From contig CAZOOP010000009.1 of NCBI GenBank assembly GCA_964581465.1, forward strand, positions 22,825 through 86,824: DNA of 64,000 nt. Direction: 5' to 3'. The notes under the pieces were generated by a model. It was not told the origin of the DNA. It was given only the letters and a program-made list of their open reading frames with translations, and searched no databases. Position numbers and translations under genes: made by a program. Every line of letters starts with the position of its first letter. The first letter of the stretch is position 1. Positions 51,334-60,108 of the stretch are shown piece after piece. The DNA comes from WJMB01 sp964581465. Its GTDB lineage: Bacteria; RBG-13-66-14.

Positions 51334-52134
51334 ATGGCCAAGCGCGGCTTCAGCATCGGTTTGTTTGTCATTCCCTTCGTCGTTCCGTTACTGGTGTTCG
51401 TTCTCCTGCCCGCCCTGGGGCTGGACCTGGAACAGGAGCTGAGCGAGACCTGGTTCACCCTGCTGATCATCGGCGCGATCGTCATCCCTGTTTTCTTCAC
51501 CATCTTCCGCAGTTTCGGCGGCGCCTTCAAGGCCATGTTCGGCTCCAAGGAGTCGCGTTTCATCAAAAAGCACGGCATCGCCGCCCAGGGCGTGGTGCAG
51601 TCGCTCGGCGAGTCCAGCCAGGGCGGCACGATCACCATCAACGACCAGCCCTACCTCAACCTGACCTTGGAGATCCAGGACGGTGGAGGCCAGCCCTACA
51701 TCGTCAGCTTCGACACGATCATCCCCCGCTCCGCCGTGCCCCAGTTCCAGCCCGGCGCGGTGATCCCGGTGCTCATCCACCCCGAGGACCCGCAGAAGGT
51801 GATCATCGACTGGGAGGGCGGCGGCGGGCAGGCCGAAACCCCCTCCTACGGCCGCAAGTACAGCGCCACCGACGAGCGTTTGCTCGAGGAGCAGGGCATC
51901 GCGGGACGGGCGACCCTGGTCGACATCCAGCCCACCGGACGCAGCGAGGACTACAACCCCGTGGTCTCGGTCACCTACGACATCGATCCGTCCGACGGCG
52001 AACCCTACAGCTTCACCAAGGAAACCGCCCTGCCGACCAAGATCATCCAGATGATGCAGGCGCGCATCGGCAAGACCTTTCCCTGCAAGATCCACCCCAC
52101 CGACGGCACCAAGGTCTCGATCCACCTCACCTGA
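51334..52134 (+). CDS. Two-helix membrane protein with two similar soluble domains
   Basis: The 266-residue product starts at ATG 51334 after CGGAGG. Helices span about residues 10-30 and 42-60. A first domain (about 75-170) has the paralogous PGAVIPVLIHPEDP...IDW ending. A second (about 185-266) repeats the plan with RATLVDIQPTGRSEDYNPVVSVTYDI and FPCKIHPTDGTKVSIHL. Thus the protein is the 50-kb paralogue plus a duplicated C-terminal domain. Function is unknown; it is probably an inner-membrane protein with an exposed domain. Confidence 0.78.
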   Translation: MAKRGFSIGLFVIPFVVPLLVFVLLPALGLDLEQELSETWFTLLIIGAIVIPVFFTIFRSFGGAFKAMFGSKESRFIKKHGIAAQGVVQSLGESSQGGTITINDQPYLNLTLEIQDGGGQPYIVSFDTIIPRSAVPQFQPGAVIPVLIHPEDPQKVIIDWEGGGGQAETPSYGRKYSATDERLLEEQGIAGRATLVDIQPTGRSEDYNPVVSVTYDIDPSDGEPYSFTKETALPTKIIQMMQARIGKTFPCKIHPTDGTKVSIHLT

Positions 52135-52524
52135 GCGCGGGAGGCTTCCGCCCGGGGGCTCGCTTGGTGTTGGATCCATCCAGACGACCGTCTCCGCCAA
52201 CCATGCGTCGCGGCCGGTTGATTACGGGGCCAAAACCGGGTCTTAAGGAGATGTTCAATGGGCGGGTATTCTCCCTTCGGATGTGCAGCACCCGGTTCCC
52301 CGATTCAGCAAGCGGGCGCTCATTGCTTGTTGCTGAAGCACGTATGCGCCGAGGGAAGTTGAACGGGCAACGAGTTCAAGCCGTCGTTGGGGCGGGTTGT
52401 CCACCGTGCCCTTGTCGCCGCCTCTAATAGCTGTTCATTTGTGATTGGTGCTTATGATATTAAACGCGTACTAACAGCGGGTTATCATCACGATCCAGTA
52501 AGAACCAGCAAACGATCCGTGAAG
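52135..52524. other. Intergenic DNA, no gene seen
   Basis: A GC-rich imperfect hairpin (GAGCGCGGGAGGC...GCCCGGGGGCTC) just after the 51.3-kb gene may end its transcript. The rest shows no supported frame. Confidence 0.45.
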
Positions 52525-52554
52525 CAACAAAAACGCCCCGCCGCGGCGGGGCGT
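52525..52554 (-). terminator. Terminator of the zinc-ribbon gene
   Basis: On the minus strand ACGCCCCGCC pairs with GGCGGGGCGT (loop GC) and is followed by TTTTGTTGC, 28 bp after the stop. Confidence 0.88.
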
Positions 52555-52582
52555 CTTCTACCGGCGTTTTAATCGGCCTTGG

Positions 52583-52744
52583 CTAACGGAACGTCTTGCG
52601 TTCGGGGCGGATGAGAATCCACTCGCCCTCGCCGCACTTGCAGGGGGGGAAGTTGTCGCCGCGCTCGAGCTCGATCTCGAGGCGACAGTTGGCGCAGCGG
52701 TAGTGGCCGCTGAAGGGGCACTTCTGTCCGGGGTGATAGCCCAT
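52583..52744 (-). CDS. 53-residue zinc-ribbon protein
   Basis: The frame encodes MGYHPGQKCPFSGHYRC and continues with CANCR, a Glu-rich stretch and NFPPCKCGEGEW, ending RKTFR. Four Cys in CxxC pairs (YRCANC near residue 17, PCKCG near residue 38) suggest a zinc ribbon, with one more Cys (KCP) near the start. An AAAGG ribosome site and a perfect terminator support it. A YjzC-like relation (HPGQKxPxSGxY) is possible but not certain. Confidence 0.8.
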   Translation of the reverse strand: MGYHPGQKCPFSGHYRCANCRLEIELERGDNFPPCKCGEGEWILIRPERKTFR

Positions 52745-52942
52745 GTTGCGTAATCGCCTTTCTCGCTTCGACCGGGTGATGGATCGGGGCCGGCCGGACG
52801 TGCTTCTGGCTGTTGATAGTTAAACCTTAATTTTAGCAGGTTTTAGCGCACATTTCATTACGGTCCGCATACTCATCAACGCCGGAGCTCTCTGGTGAGT
52901 TCCCGAAGCGGTCGTTTTGCCGTCGCCCGACCACGCATTTGC

Positions 52943-52972
52943 TTGACTTACCTGTCCGGATTGCCCTATAAT
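52943..52972 (+). promoter_or_regulatory. Promoter of tRNA-Leu
   Basis: TTGACT (52943-52948), an 18-bp spacer and consensus TATAAT (52967-52972), 12 bp before the tRNA. Confidence 0.85.
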
Positions 52973-52984
52973 GCCCTTCGCCGT

Positions 52985-53072
52985 GCCGAAGTGGTGGAAT
53001 TGGTAGACGCGCTAGATTCAGGGTCTAGTGAGCTTCCCGCTCGTGTGGGTTCGAATCCCACCTTCGGCACCA
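52985..53072 (+). tRNA. tRNA-Leu(CAG)
   Basis: This type II tRNA has acceptor GCCGAAG / CTTCGGC, anticodon stem CTAGA / TCTAG around loop TTCAGGG (anticodon CAG) and a long variable arm (GAGC/GCTC). The T arm is GGGTTCGAATCCC, the discriminator is A, and CCA is encoded. Confidence 0.97.
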
Positions 53073-53076
53073 GCAC

Positions 53077-53106
53077 TCATGCAAGATTCATGCAAGATTC
53101 ATGCAA
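53077..53106 (+). repeat. 11-bp tandem repeat after tRNA-Leu
   Basis: TCATGCAAGAT occurs at 53077-53087 and 53088-53098, plus TCATGCAAG. It lies between the tRNA and its terminator. Confidence 0.8.
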
Positions 53107-53107
53107 G

Positions 53108-53130
53108 GCGCCCCCGCGGGGGCGCTCTTG
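53108..53130 (+). terminator. Terminator of tRNA-Leu
   Basis: GCGCCCCC / GGGGGCGC with a GC loop is followed by TCTTGT, 36 bp after the tRNA. Confidence 0.75.
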
Positions 53131-53570
53131 TGCCATTCGAGAACGACGTTTTAGCGTGATCGACTCACCCTCCGCCGCACCCGATCAGCTTGAGGCGACG
53201 CCGTGCCCTGTTAATCGGGTGGATGGATCACCGTCGCAACGCCGCCCAACATATGCCAATAGTTTGGGTACCGGCCGAGGGCTTCTTTACAGTCGTTTTC
53301 CGGTTTCCGGTAATCCGGCGGGATGACCGCTGGGGGTTCGAAGGGTTCGCGACGTGGACGCTTACCGATCCCCACAGCGCCGTGGATACATCCGGTTGCC
53401 CCGTCCCGCGGGGCTTTCCGACAGGCCCAGCTCCGCCCTGGACGCCCCTCACCCTGTCCGTTCAAAGAGATAGCGGAAATGGGATGGGTTTTTGTCTATA
53501 ATGTAGACTGTAAGAGAAAACAGTCAACGATAGACTCAACAGCGCTTTCTTACGCCGGTCCAGGGAGGCC
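53131..53570. other. Intergenic region with promoter of the 1190-residue protein gene
   Basis: No gene is supported. A consensus -10 TATAAT (53497-53502) lies 69 bp before the start codon of the next gene; no clear -35 box is seen. Confidence 0.5.
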
Positions 53571-56500
53571 ATGGTGCGCAGCCGCCTGATCGCAGTCCTC
53601 GTCATCCTCTTGGTTGTCCTGGTAGCCACCGCGGGTGCGGAGTGGTATTTCGAAGAGATCGCCGACTTTATCAACGGCGACCTGACCGCCCCGCCGGCGG
53701 TCCACTTCTCCCCCCAGGGGGAACTCCACGTCGCTTTCATCAATATCGCCCCAACCCAGGAGCTGTGGCTGTACAACTACGACGGCGGGTGGAACTCGGA
53801 GCTTGTCGACGGCTCGTACGCCTTCGATATCAGCACGATCGACTTCGGTTTCGACGACCAGGATCCGGCCATGCCCATCCTGGTCGGTTACGACGAGACC
53901 TTCGGCTTCGCCAAGGTCTGGCAGTGGATCGATCCCGACTGGGAGACGGCGACCGAGTACCTGCCGGGTACGGCCCCCACGGGCATCGATGTCAGCGTCG
54001 AGGAGCACCAGCGGGGCAACGTCCTCCGCTTCGCCGCCCAGGTCTTCGATACGACGGACCAGGTCGTCCATCTCACCGATTACGACAAGACCACCAGGAC
54101 GATGACCCTGGATCAGGTCGAATCCTACCCGTCCACCGCGGACTGGTCCCGCGTGATCTACAATGATGTCGACGGCCTGAGCTACGTCATCTACTCCAAT
54201 CTCAGCCTGTTCTTCGAACGGGAGACCGAGCTCGCCGGCACGGGCAATACTCTAGATTCGGACATCCGCTGCTACCGCGAGTTCGACGCCGCGGCCGGTT
54301 TGAACGAACTCTTCGCGGCCTACTACGACGATGTCTACGGCTTGATCAAGGTTTACTCCGCCAACGCGAGCGACCCCGACATCTGGTACGAGATGCCCGA
54401 CCTGGGCATGATAGGCCTCACCTACCCCATCGCCCAGACAGTCATCGATGTGCACACCGTCGGCGGCGAAGATTACCCCCAGATTGTCTTCATCGCCGAC
54501 GACGGCGGCGGCAACGTCTTCTACCACGCCCGCTTCAACGGCGCCGAGTGGATGTTGACCCACCTGGGCGACGCCGACGGTACGATCACCAACTACCTGG
54601 ACTTCGAGCTCGACGAGAACGGGCATCCCTGGATCGTGCATTACCACGCCCAGGGCTCGATGGATGACACCGTCAGGCTGATCTATAACGACAACTTCCC
54701 GCCCGAGTTCTTCGGCCTGATCTATCCCGAGGACCTGCAAACCGTCTATACGGGGCAGCCGACCTTCGAATGGGAGGTTTCGCAGGATTTCGAGGACCCC
54801 CAGGTCAACTACGAGGTTTATCTCGATCCCGAGGAGGCCTTCCCCGATCCGATCATCCTCGACGCCGGCACCGGCACGACCTACACACCCACCTCGGACG
54901 AATCCCTGCGCGACGGCGTCTACTACTGGAAGGTCCGCGCCGCGGACAGCGGCGGCGAGGACACCTTCTCCCTCGACAACTGGCTCTTCGCCGTGGCCGC
55001 CGACGACTTCCCCGAGATCGAATCGGCCACCGCCGAAGACCAGAACGGCGAGCAGGGCATCCAGGACCTCGACAGCGTGGTCTTCGTCTTTTCCGAGCAG
55101 GTCAACCCCGACGTCATCGACGCCTCCAACATCGAGGATTACCTGCCGCTGCCCGACGGCCACACCTGGCTCGACGGCGATGGTCAGGTCTACAACGCGA
55201 CATGGTCCCGGACCAATCTCACCGATGACACCCTGACCATCCGCCTCTCGACCTCGAACGGCGCCCCCAGCGTGGCCGTGGGCGACGAGATCGACCTCTC
55301 CACCGCCGCGGCGCAGTTCACCGACCTCACCGACCAGCCCGTTACCGGCAGCGTGATCATCGGCGGCAGCTTCGGACCGGCCGGTCCGGAGTTCGATATC
55401 GCCTACGATTACCTGGAGACCTTGGAGTACGCGCAGGACAACCGCATCGGCTGCGGCTTCGCCGACGGTGTTGAGGCGGCCTCCTGCGAGCTCTACTACT
55501 CCCAGGGCGGCTTCACCGACTGGAACGTCGTCGCGATGACCGAGGACACCGATGACTGGTACTACACCCTGCCCGCCGCCGAGGTGATGATGGAGGGCCT
55601 GGTCTACGCCTTCCACGCCTTCGACTCCGACGGCAACGAGTCCTGGTACCCCGAAGACTTCGCCACCGGCGGCCACCTCCACGCCAACACCCACGCCGCC
55701 GTCTTCACTCCCGAGGAGCTGAGCTTCCCACCCGGCGACGGCGTCGAGGACTACGTCCTGCTCTGCTGTCCCTTGGAGATGCCCGCCGACCGCAACTCGC
55801 CCGACGAGCAGCTCGGCGACGACTTCGGCGGCGCCTACGATCCATCCCGCTGGCGGATGTTCGGCTGGAACCCCGGCGGCGGCCAGTACGTGGAATATGA
55901 TCCGCCCTCGGAGAACCTGACCCTGGAGCCCGGCCCCGGCTTCTGGATCATCGTCCGCGACGGCGCCGCCAGCATCGACCTCGAGGACTGCCGCTCCCTC
56001 AAACCCGATCCGGCCGCCCCCTTCATGATCCAGGTGGAGCCGGGTTGGAACCTGATCGGCAACCCCTACCCCTTCACCGTCTCCTGGGACGACTGCTACA
56101 CCGACGACCCCTCCAGCGTCACCCAACTGCCGATCACTTACTCCGACGGCTCCTACTCCTACGACCAGACCGAACTCTTCGGCGGTACGGGTTACTGGAT
56201 CTACGCCGAGTTCGCCGACAACCTGTTCATCCCGGCCGTCGGAGTGGCGCCGACGGCCGCCGGTGATGAGCCCGCTCGCCTTCGTTCGTCCACCGGTACG
56301 ACCGCCTCGTCGTCCTCGACCGGTGGCGGACTGCCGGCCCTGGAGGTCGTCGAATCCCGCGTCGTCCCGGCGGTGGAGGGCTCGCCGCCCCCCGGCGCCA
56401 CGGCGGGCACCGCCGAGGGCTGGGGCGATCCGGGACACTGGCGGATGGCCTTCACTCTCAGAAGCGACGAAGCCGCCGACGTCCATCACCTCCTCGGCGT

Positions 56501-57143
56501 CGATCCCGCCGCGAGCGACTATCACGACGCCCTGGAGTGCCGCGAGGCCCCGCCGCTGCCCGGCCTGCCCTCCCTGTGGTTCGAGCATGACGACTGGCCC
56601 GCCCGGCGCGGCAGCTACGCCACCGATCTGCGCCGCCCCTATGAAACCGGCTCAGCCTGGGCCTTCTACTGCGCGGCCGAAGGCACGGCCGAGTTGAGCT
56701 GGCACATCGAGAACGGCTGGCCCGGGGGCTTCGGCGCTCTGCTCGAGCTGCCCGACGGCCGCGTCGTGGATCTGCTCTCCACCAGCCGGGTCACCCTCGA
56801 CGAGAGCCTGCTGAGCAGCGGTCTGCCCCTGCGCGTCTACGTGGGCACCGACGAGTACCTGGGCGACGAGTTCGCCGCCCGCGGCTTCACCCTGGCCCAG
56901 AGCTACCCCAACCCGGCCGACGGCCTGATCCGCATCGAGTACGAGCTGCCCGAGGCCGGAGCCGTCGAGCTGGCCGTCTACGATCTGGCCGGCCGCCGCG
57001 TGGCCACCCTCCACTCCGGCGAGCAGACCGCCGGGCGTCACACCGTCTCTTGGAACGCCGCCGAGGCCGCCCCCGGCGTCTACCTCTACCGGCTCAGCGC
57101 CGACGAGGGCTCTTTGACCCGCCGCCTGGTCGTCGACCGCTGA
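53571..57143 (+). CDS. Large secreted modular protein with FlgD-like sorting domain
   Basis: The 1190-residue product starts at ATG 53571 behind AGGGAGG, with a signal peptide ending near TAGAE. The N-terminal third (about 25-380) has repeated beta units of the WD/propeller kind. A fibronectin-like or Ig-like domain (YTGQPTFEWEVSQDF...YYWKVRAADSGG, about 390-480), an Ig-like domain (VVFVFSEQVNPDVIDASNI) and further beta domains follow. A Ser/Thr-rich linker (about 905-925) precedes the last part, which ends in SYPNPADG, LAVYDLAGRRV, GVYLYRL and RRLVVDR. It lacks the EGVLLSW module found in three other sorting-domain proteins of the window. Adhesion or binding is likely; no enzyme motif is seen. 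Confidence 0.85.
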   Translation: MVRSRLIAVLVILLVVLVATAGAEWYFEEIADFINGDLTAPPAVHFSPQGELHVAFINIAPTQELWLYNYDGGWNSELVDGSYAFDISTIDFGFDDQDPAMPILVGYDETFGFAKVWQWIDPDWETATEYLPGTAPTGIDVSVEEHQRGNVLRFAAQVFDTTDQVVHLTDYDKTTRTMTLDQVESYPSTADWSRVIYNDVDGLSYVIYSNLSLFFERETELAGTGNTLDSDIRCYREFDAAAGLNELFAAYYDDVYGLIKVYSANASDPDIWYEMPDLGMIGLTYPIAQTVIDVHTVGGEDYPQIVFIADDGGGNVFYHARFNGAEWMLTHLGDADGTITNYLDFELDENGHPWIVHYHAQGSMDDTVRLIYNDNFPPEFFGLIYPEDLQTVYTGQPTFEWEVSQDFEDPQVNYEVYLDPEEAFPDPIILDAGTGTTYTPTSDESLRDGVYYWKVRAADSGGEDTFSLDNWLFAVAADDFPEIESATAEDQNGEQGIQDLDSVVFVFSEQVNPDVIDASNIEDYLPLPDGHTWLDGDGQVYNATWSRTNLTDDTLTIRLSTSNGAPSVAVGDEIDLSTAAAQFTDLTDQPVTGSVIIGGSFGPAGPEFDIAYDYLETLEYAQDNRIGCGFADGVEAASCELYYSQGGFTDWNVVAMTEDTDDWYYTLPAAEVMMEGLVYAFHAFDSDGNESWYPEDFATGGHLHANTHAAVFTPEELSFPPGDGVEDYVLLCCPLEMPADRNSPDEQLGDDFGGAYDPSRWRMFGWNPGGGQYVEYDPPSENLTLEPGPGFWIIVRDGAASIDLEDCRSLKPDPAAPFMIQVEPGWNLIGNPYPFTVSWDDCYTDDPSSVTQLPITYSDGSYSYDQTELFGGTGYWIYAEFADNLFIPAVGVAPTAAGDEPARLRSSTGTTASSSSTGGGLPALEVVESRVVPAVEGSPPPGATAGTAEGWGDPGHWRMAFTLRSDEAADVHHLLGVDPAASDYHDALECREAPPLPGLPSLWFEHDDWPARRGSYATDLRRPYETGSAWAFYCAAEGTAELSWHIENGWPGGFGALLELPDGRVVDLLSTSRVTLDESLLSSGLPLRVYVGTDEYLGDEFAARGFTLAQSYPNPADGLIRIEYELPEAGAVELAVYDLAGRRVATLHSGEQTAGRHTVSWNAAEAAPGVYLYRLSADEGSLTRRLVVDR

Positions 57144-57169
57144 TCATCAAGCCTGGTGAAGCGAAAAAC

Positions 57170-57200
57170 CAACGGCCCCTGTGGGGGCCGTTGTTTCGTC
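57170..57200 (+). terminator. Rho-independent terminator
   Basis: CAACGGCCCC pairs with GGGGCCGTTG (loop TGTG), followed by TTTCGTCT, 27 bp after the stop. Confidence 0.78.
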
Positions 57201-57234
57201 TCGATGGACGGCGGATATCCTCGGCAGGGGTCCG

Positions 57235-58041
57235 TTAGTCGTCGTGGTGCGTTTTCGTGTTTCCAGGTTTGCCCAGCAGGATGATGGCGCTCCAGACCAA
57301 TCCGCCCAGGGCCTGAAGCTGGGGCGCCCGCAGGCCCAGGAGCAACACCGGGTTGTCGTTTCGGAAAAAGCCCAGCGCGAGCCATAGCAATGCCAATACA
57401 CCGACGACGACGGCGGAGAAGGCGCGGGGACCGCCCAGGCGGCGGCGCAGCCGGGGCAGGATTGCGAAGAGCGATAGGCAGGCCGCCATGAAGTAGGCTT
57501 GGACGGGGTGGATACGGAAGGCCGCCATCGCGCCGGGGTTGAAGGCGTAGGCGGCCGGGCCGTACTCGGCGATGAAGGCGCCCGGAGTGTACATCCCCGG
57601 GTTCAGAGCCCAGGGCAGTTCGCTGGGTGTGCCGAAGGCCGTTCCGTCGACCAGAGCGCCCAGCCAGACCACGGCCAGGGCGGCGGTCAGGGAGTACAGA
57701 GCGGCGGCGACGAGCTCCCAGGGTTTCTCGTTGTTCTTGGCGGCCCTGCGCCACAACGCGCCCAGTCCGGCGGCCAGGCCGGGCCAGAAAGCCAGACCCT
57801 GGTAGGTGATCATCCGCTGGACCGACCCCAGGCCCAGATACTGGGGCAGGAAGATCAGGTACTCGACGAAACGGGCGGCGAGCAACCCCCAGAGCAGTGC
57901 TTCGAAGAAACGACGGTTAGCCGTCCGGGTATCCAGCGGGGCGAAGCCGCTGAAAAGCCGCCAGGCCAGCAGCCCGGCGGCGATCAGGAACAGGTAGACC
58001 AGGCGGAGCCCGCCGCCGAAGATGGGCAGCCGGGGGTACAC
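57235..58041 (-). CDS. Lgt-like prolipoprotein diacylglyceryl transferase homologue
   Basis: Lgt adds diacylglycerol to the lipobox Cys. The 268-residue polytopic membrane protein has about seven helices. GTPSELPWAL and IHPVQAYFMAA match the GxPTxLPWxV and HPTQLYE blocks of Lgt, but the YxGLxFxGG motif is altered (YQGLAFWPGL) and the usual conserved Arg region is not clear. It is a divergent Lgt or an Lgt-fold relative. GTG 58041 overlaps the previous stop by 1 bp (TAGTG), coupling it to the TPR gene. Confidence 0.6.
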   Translation of the reverse strand: MYPRLPIFGGGLRLVYLFLIAAGLLAWRLFSGFAPLDTRTANRRFFEALLWGLLAARFVEYLIFLPQYLGLGSVQRMITYQGLAFWPGLAAGLGALWRRAAKNNEKPWELVAAALYSLTAALAVVWLGALVDGTAFGTPSELPWALNPGMYTPGAFIAEYGPAAYAFNPGAMAAFRIHPVQAYFMAACLSLFAILPRLRRRLGGPRAFSAVVVGVLALLWLALGFFRNDNPVLLLGLRAPQLQALGGLVWSAIILLGKPGNTKTHHDD

Positions 58042-59894
58042 TACAACCGGCCGCGCAGGGCCTCGATCTCCGCCAGCAGCTCCCGCCTGCGGGTCTCCAG
58101 CTCGGCCTTCTCGGCGTCGATCCCGCCCAGTCGGGCTTCAAGGGTCTCGACGGTCTCGCCCTCGCGCAGCTCACCCGAATCCAGCCGCTTCTGGATCTCT
58201 CCGCGCTCATCGGTCAGGTCCTCGGCGTGGTCGTCGATATCGTCGATCTCGTCCTCGGCGCGGTCGACCAGCTCTTCGACCACGTCTTCCAGGAGTTCCC
58301 GGTGATCCTCGGCCAGCCAGTCGGGCACGACGGTGATCGCGTCGAGTTCGACCAGGGCTGCGTCGTAGTCCTTGCCGCGCTCGTAGGCGGCGGCCGTGGC
58401 GTAGCGCACGACGCCCCGGGGCTCGGGCGCGCCGTCGGCCAGGGCGGTCAGGGCCTCGGTGGCCAGCTCGGGTAGCTGGGCGTCGCGGCGGTCGTTGAAG
58501 TGGGCCAGCACCAGGGCGGGCCAGGCGTACTCCTTGGGGCCGTCGTTATCGATGGAGCGTCGGGCCAGGCTGACTGCCTCGTCTTGTTCGATATCCCGGA
58601 TGACGTAGATGTAGGCCAAGTGTGCGTCGAGGACCGCGTCGGGGCCGTCGGGGGCGTCCAGCCCGTCCTCATAGACCTCGGCGGCCTCGCGGCGATCGCC
58701 CAGAGTCTCCCAGGCCAGTCCCCAGTCGCGGTAGCAATCCACGCCGTAGCCGCGCTCGGCGGCGGCCTCGAAAGCGGCCAAGGCGTCGCGGTCACGCCCC
58801 TGACCGACCAGGGCCAGGGCCAGGCGGTAGCGGGCTTCGGCGCGGTCCGGCTTGAGCTCGACGGCGCGCACGAGGTGGGTCTCGGCACTGGCGTAGTTCT
58901 CCGCCGCCAGCTCCAGCTTGCCCAGCCCCAGGTTGGCGCCGTAGTGCTCGGGGTCGAAGCTCAGCGCTTCGGCGAACTTGTCGGCGGCGTTGCGGTCCTG
59001 GCCGCCCTCCAGGTACTCCATCCCGTGGGTGTAGTGGACCTCGGCGATGCCACGGTCGATGAGCGGGTGATCCTCGATGAAGCGTCGCGCGTTCTCCATC
59101 TCGCGCAGGGCCTGGGAGTAGCGCCTGTCCTTGAGCAGCACCAGGCCGAGCTCGACCTGGGCGGCCACTTGGCGCTCCTTGGTGCGGCCCTTTTCCTTCT
59201 CGATCAGGGCGATCAGGTCCTCGACCTGGGGCTGGAGGTTATCCAGATTGGCCTCGAGGAGCACGTCGCCGTCGGGGGGCAGCAGCTCGCGGGCCTCGGC
59301 CAGGGCCGTCTTGGCCTGCTCGGCCAGGCGCATGGCCTGCTCACCATTATTGTAGCCCGAGCGCAACCGCTCGATTTTGGCCCGCACCAGCTCGGCCTCG
59401 TCGTCGATGCCGGCGTCGTCAGGTATCTCCGGCTCGGCGAAGAGCTGGCTCATCAGGCCGAAGTAGTTCATCGCCGAGTAGAAGTGGACCTCGGCCAGTT
59501 TGATCTGGGCCGTAGTGATCTGCCAGCCGGCGATCTGCTCCAGGCTGGCCACCTCCTGCTCGTAGAGCAGGGCCGGGTCGTCCTCGTCGGGTCCGGGTTC
59601 GTCGAAGGGCGGCGGGTTGTCCCGGGCCGTTTCGATGGCCTGTTCGACCCGGTCGTGGCCGTTCTGGACGGCCTGGACGTCGCGCTCGACGAGCTTGAGC
59701 TTGTCCAGGGCGGCGTCGTGCTCGCCCTGGGCGCGCAGGGCGGCGGCTTCGTACAGGGCCAGGTTGAGGGCGTCGATCTGCTCGCTGGCTTGGTAGACCA
59801 GGCGGCGGGCCTGCTCCAGGGCGTCGGCCCGCGCCGATCCCGGAGAGAGGAGCAGGACTAACAACACGGGGAGCGAAAGGAGACGTTTCTTCAT
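58041..59894 (-). CDS. Secreted TPR protein with C-terminal coiled coil
   Basis: The 617-residue product has a signal peptide ending GSARA. A long helical part follows: Glu/Ala-rich segments (about 30-210), then TPR units (for example HYTHGMEYLEGGQDRNAADKFAEAL and the adjoining YGANLGLGKLELAAENYASAETHL). A charged coiled coil closes it (about 545-617, EIDDIDDHAEDLTDERGEIQKRL and onward). ATG 59894 is chosen for the signal peptide; the longer frame has none. A scaffold role in the envelope is likely. It is the first gene of a pair with the Lgt-like gene. Confidence 0.8.
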   Translation of the reverse strand: MKKRLLSLPVLLVLLLSPGSARADALEQARRLVYQASEQIDALNLALYEAAALRAQGEHDAALDKLKLVERDVQAVQNGHDRVEQAIETARDNPPPFDEPGPDEDDPALLYEQEVASLEQIAGWQITTAQIKLAEVHFYSAMNYFGLMSQLFAEPEIPDDAGIDDEAELVRAKIERLRSGYNNGEQAMRLAEQAKTALAEARELLPPDGDVLLEANLDNLQPQVEDLIALIEKEKGRTKERQVAAQVELGLVLLKDRRYSQALREMENARRFIEDHPLIDRGIAEVHYTHGMEYLEGGQDRNAADKFAEALSFDPEHYGANLGLGKLELAAENYASAETHLVRAVELKPDRAEARYRLALALVGQGRDRDALAAFEAAAERGYGVDCYRDWGLAWETLGDRREAAEVYEDGLDAPDGPDAVLDAHLAYIYVIRDIEQDEAVSLARRSIDNDGPKEYAWPALVLAHFNDRRDAQLPELATEALTALADGAPEPRGVVRYATAAAYERGKDYDAALVELDAITVVPDWLAEDHRELLEDVVEELVDRAEDEIDDIDDHAEDLTDERGEIQKRLDSGELREGETVETLEARLGGIDAEKAELETRRRELLAEIEALRGRL

Positions 59895-60108
59895 GGTTGC
59901 GGCACCATCCTGGCGGGCTCGACTACTGGGTGGGGGGAACGCGCGAAGCCCCATAAAGATAATCCAACAAACATCCGATGACAACCTCCGCGTCGGGACA
60001 GCCCGGGCTATGAGACGTACGAGTGGGGCGTGTCGACTGGTGCATCACCATGGAGCGACCTGGGCCAATCAGTTGTGAGCGTCAATGTTGCGTGAGCGAG
60101 AGCACCTG

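Noticed and set aside
53228..53501. Short frames between tRNA-Leu and the 1190-residue protein gene
   Set aside because: Overlapping frames on both strands, no ribosome site or recognisable product.
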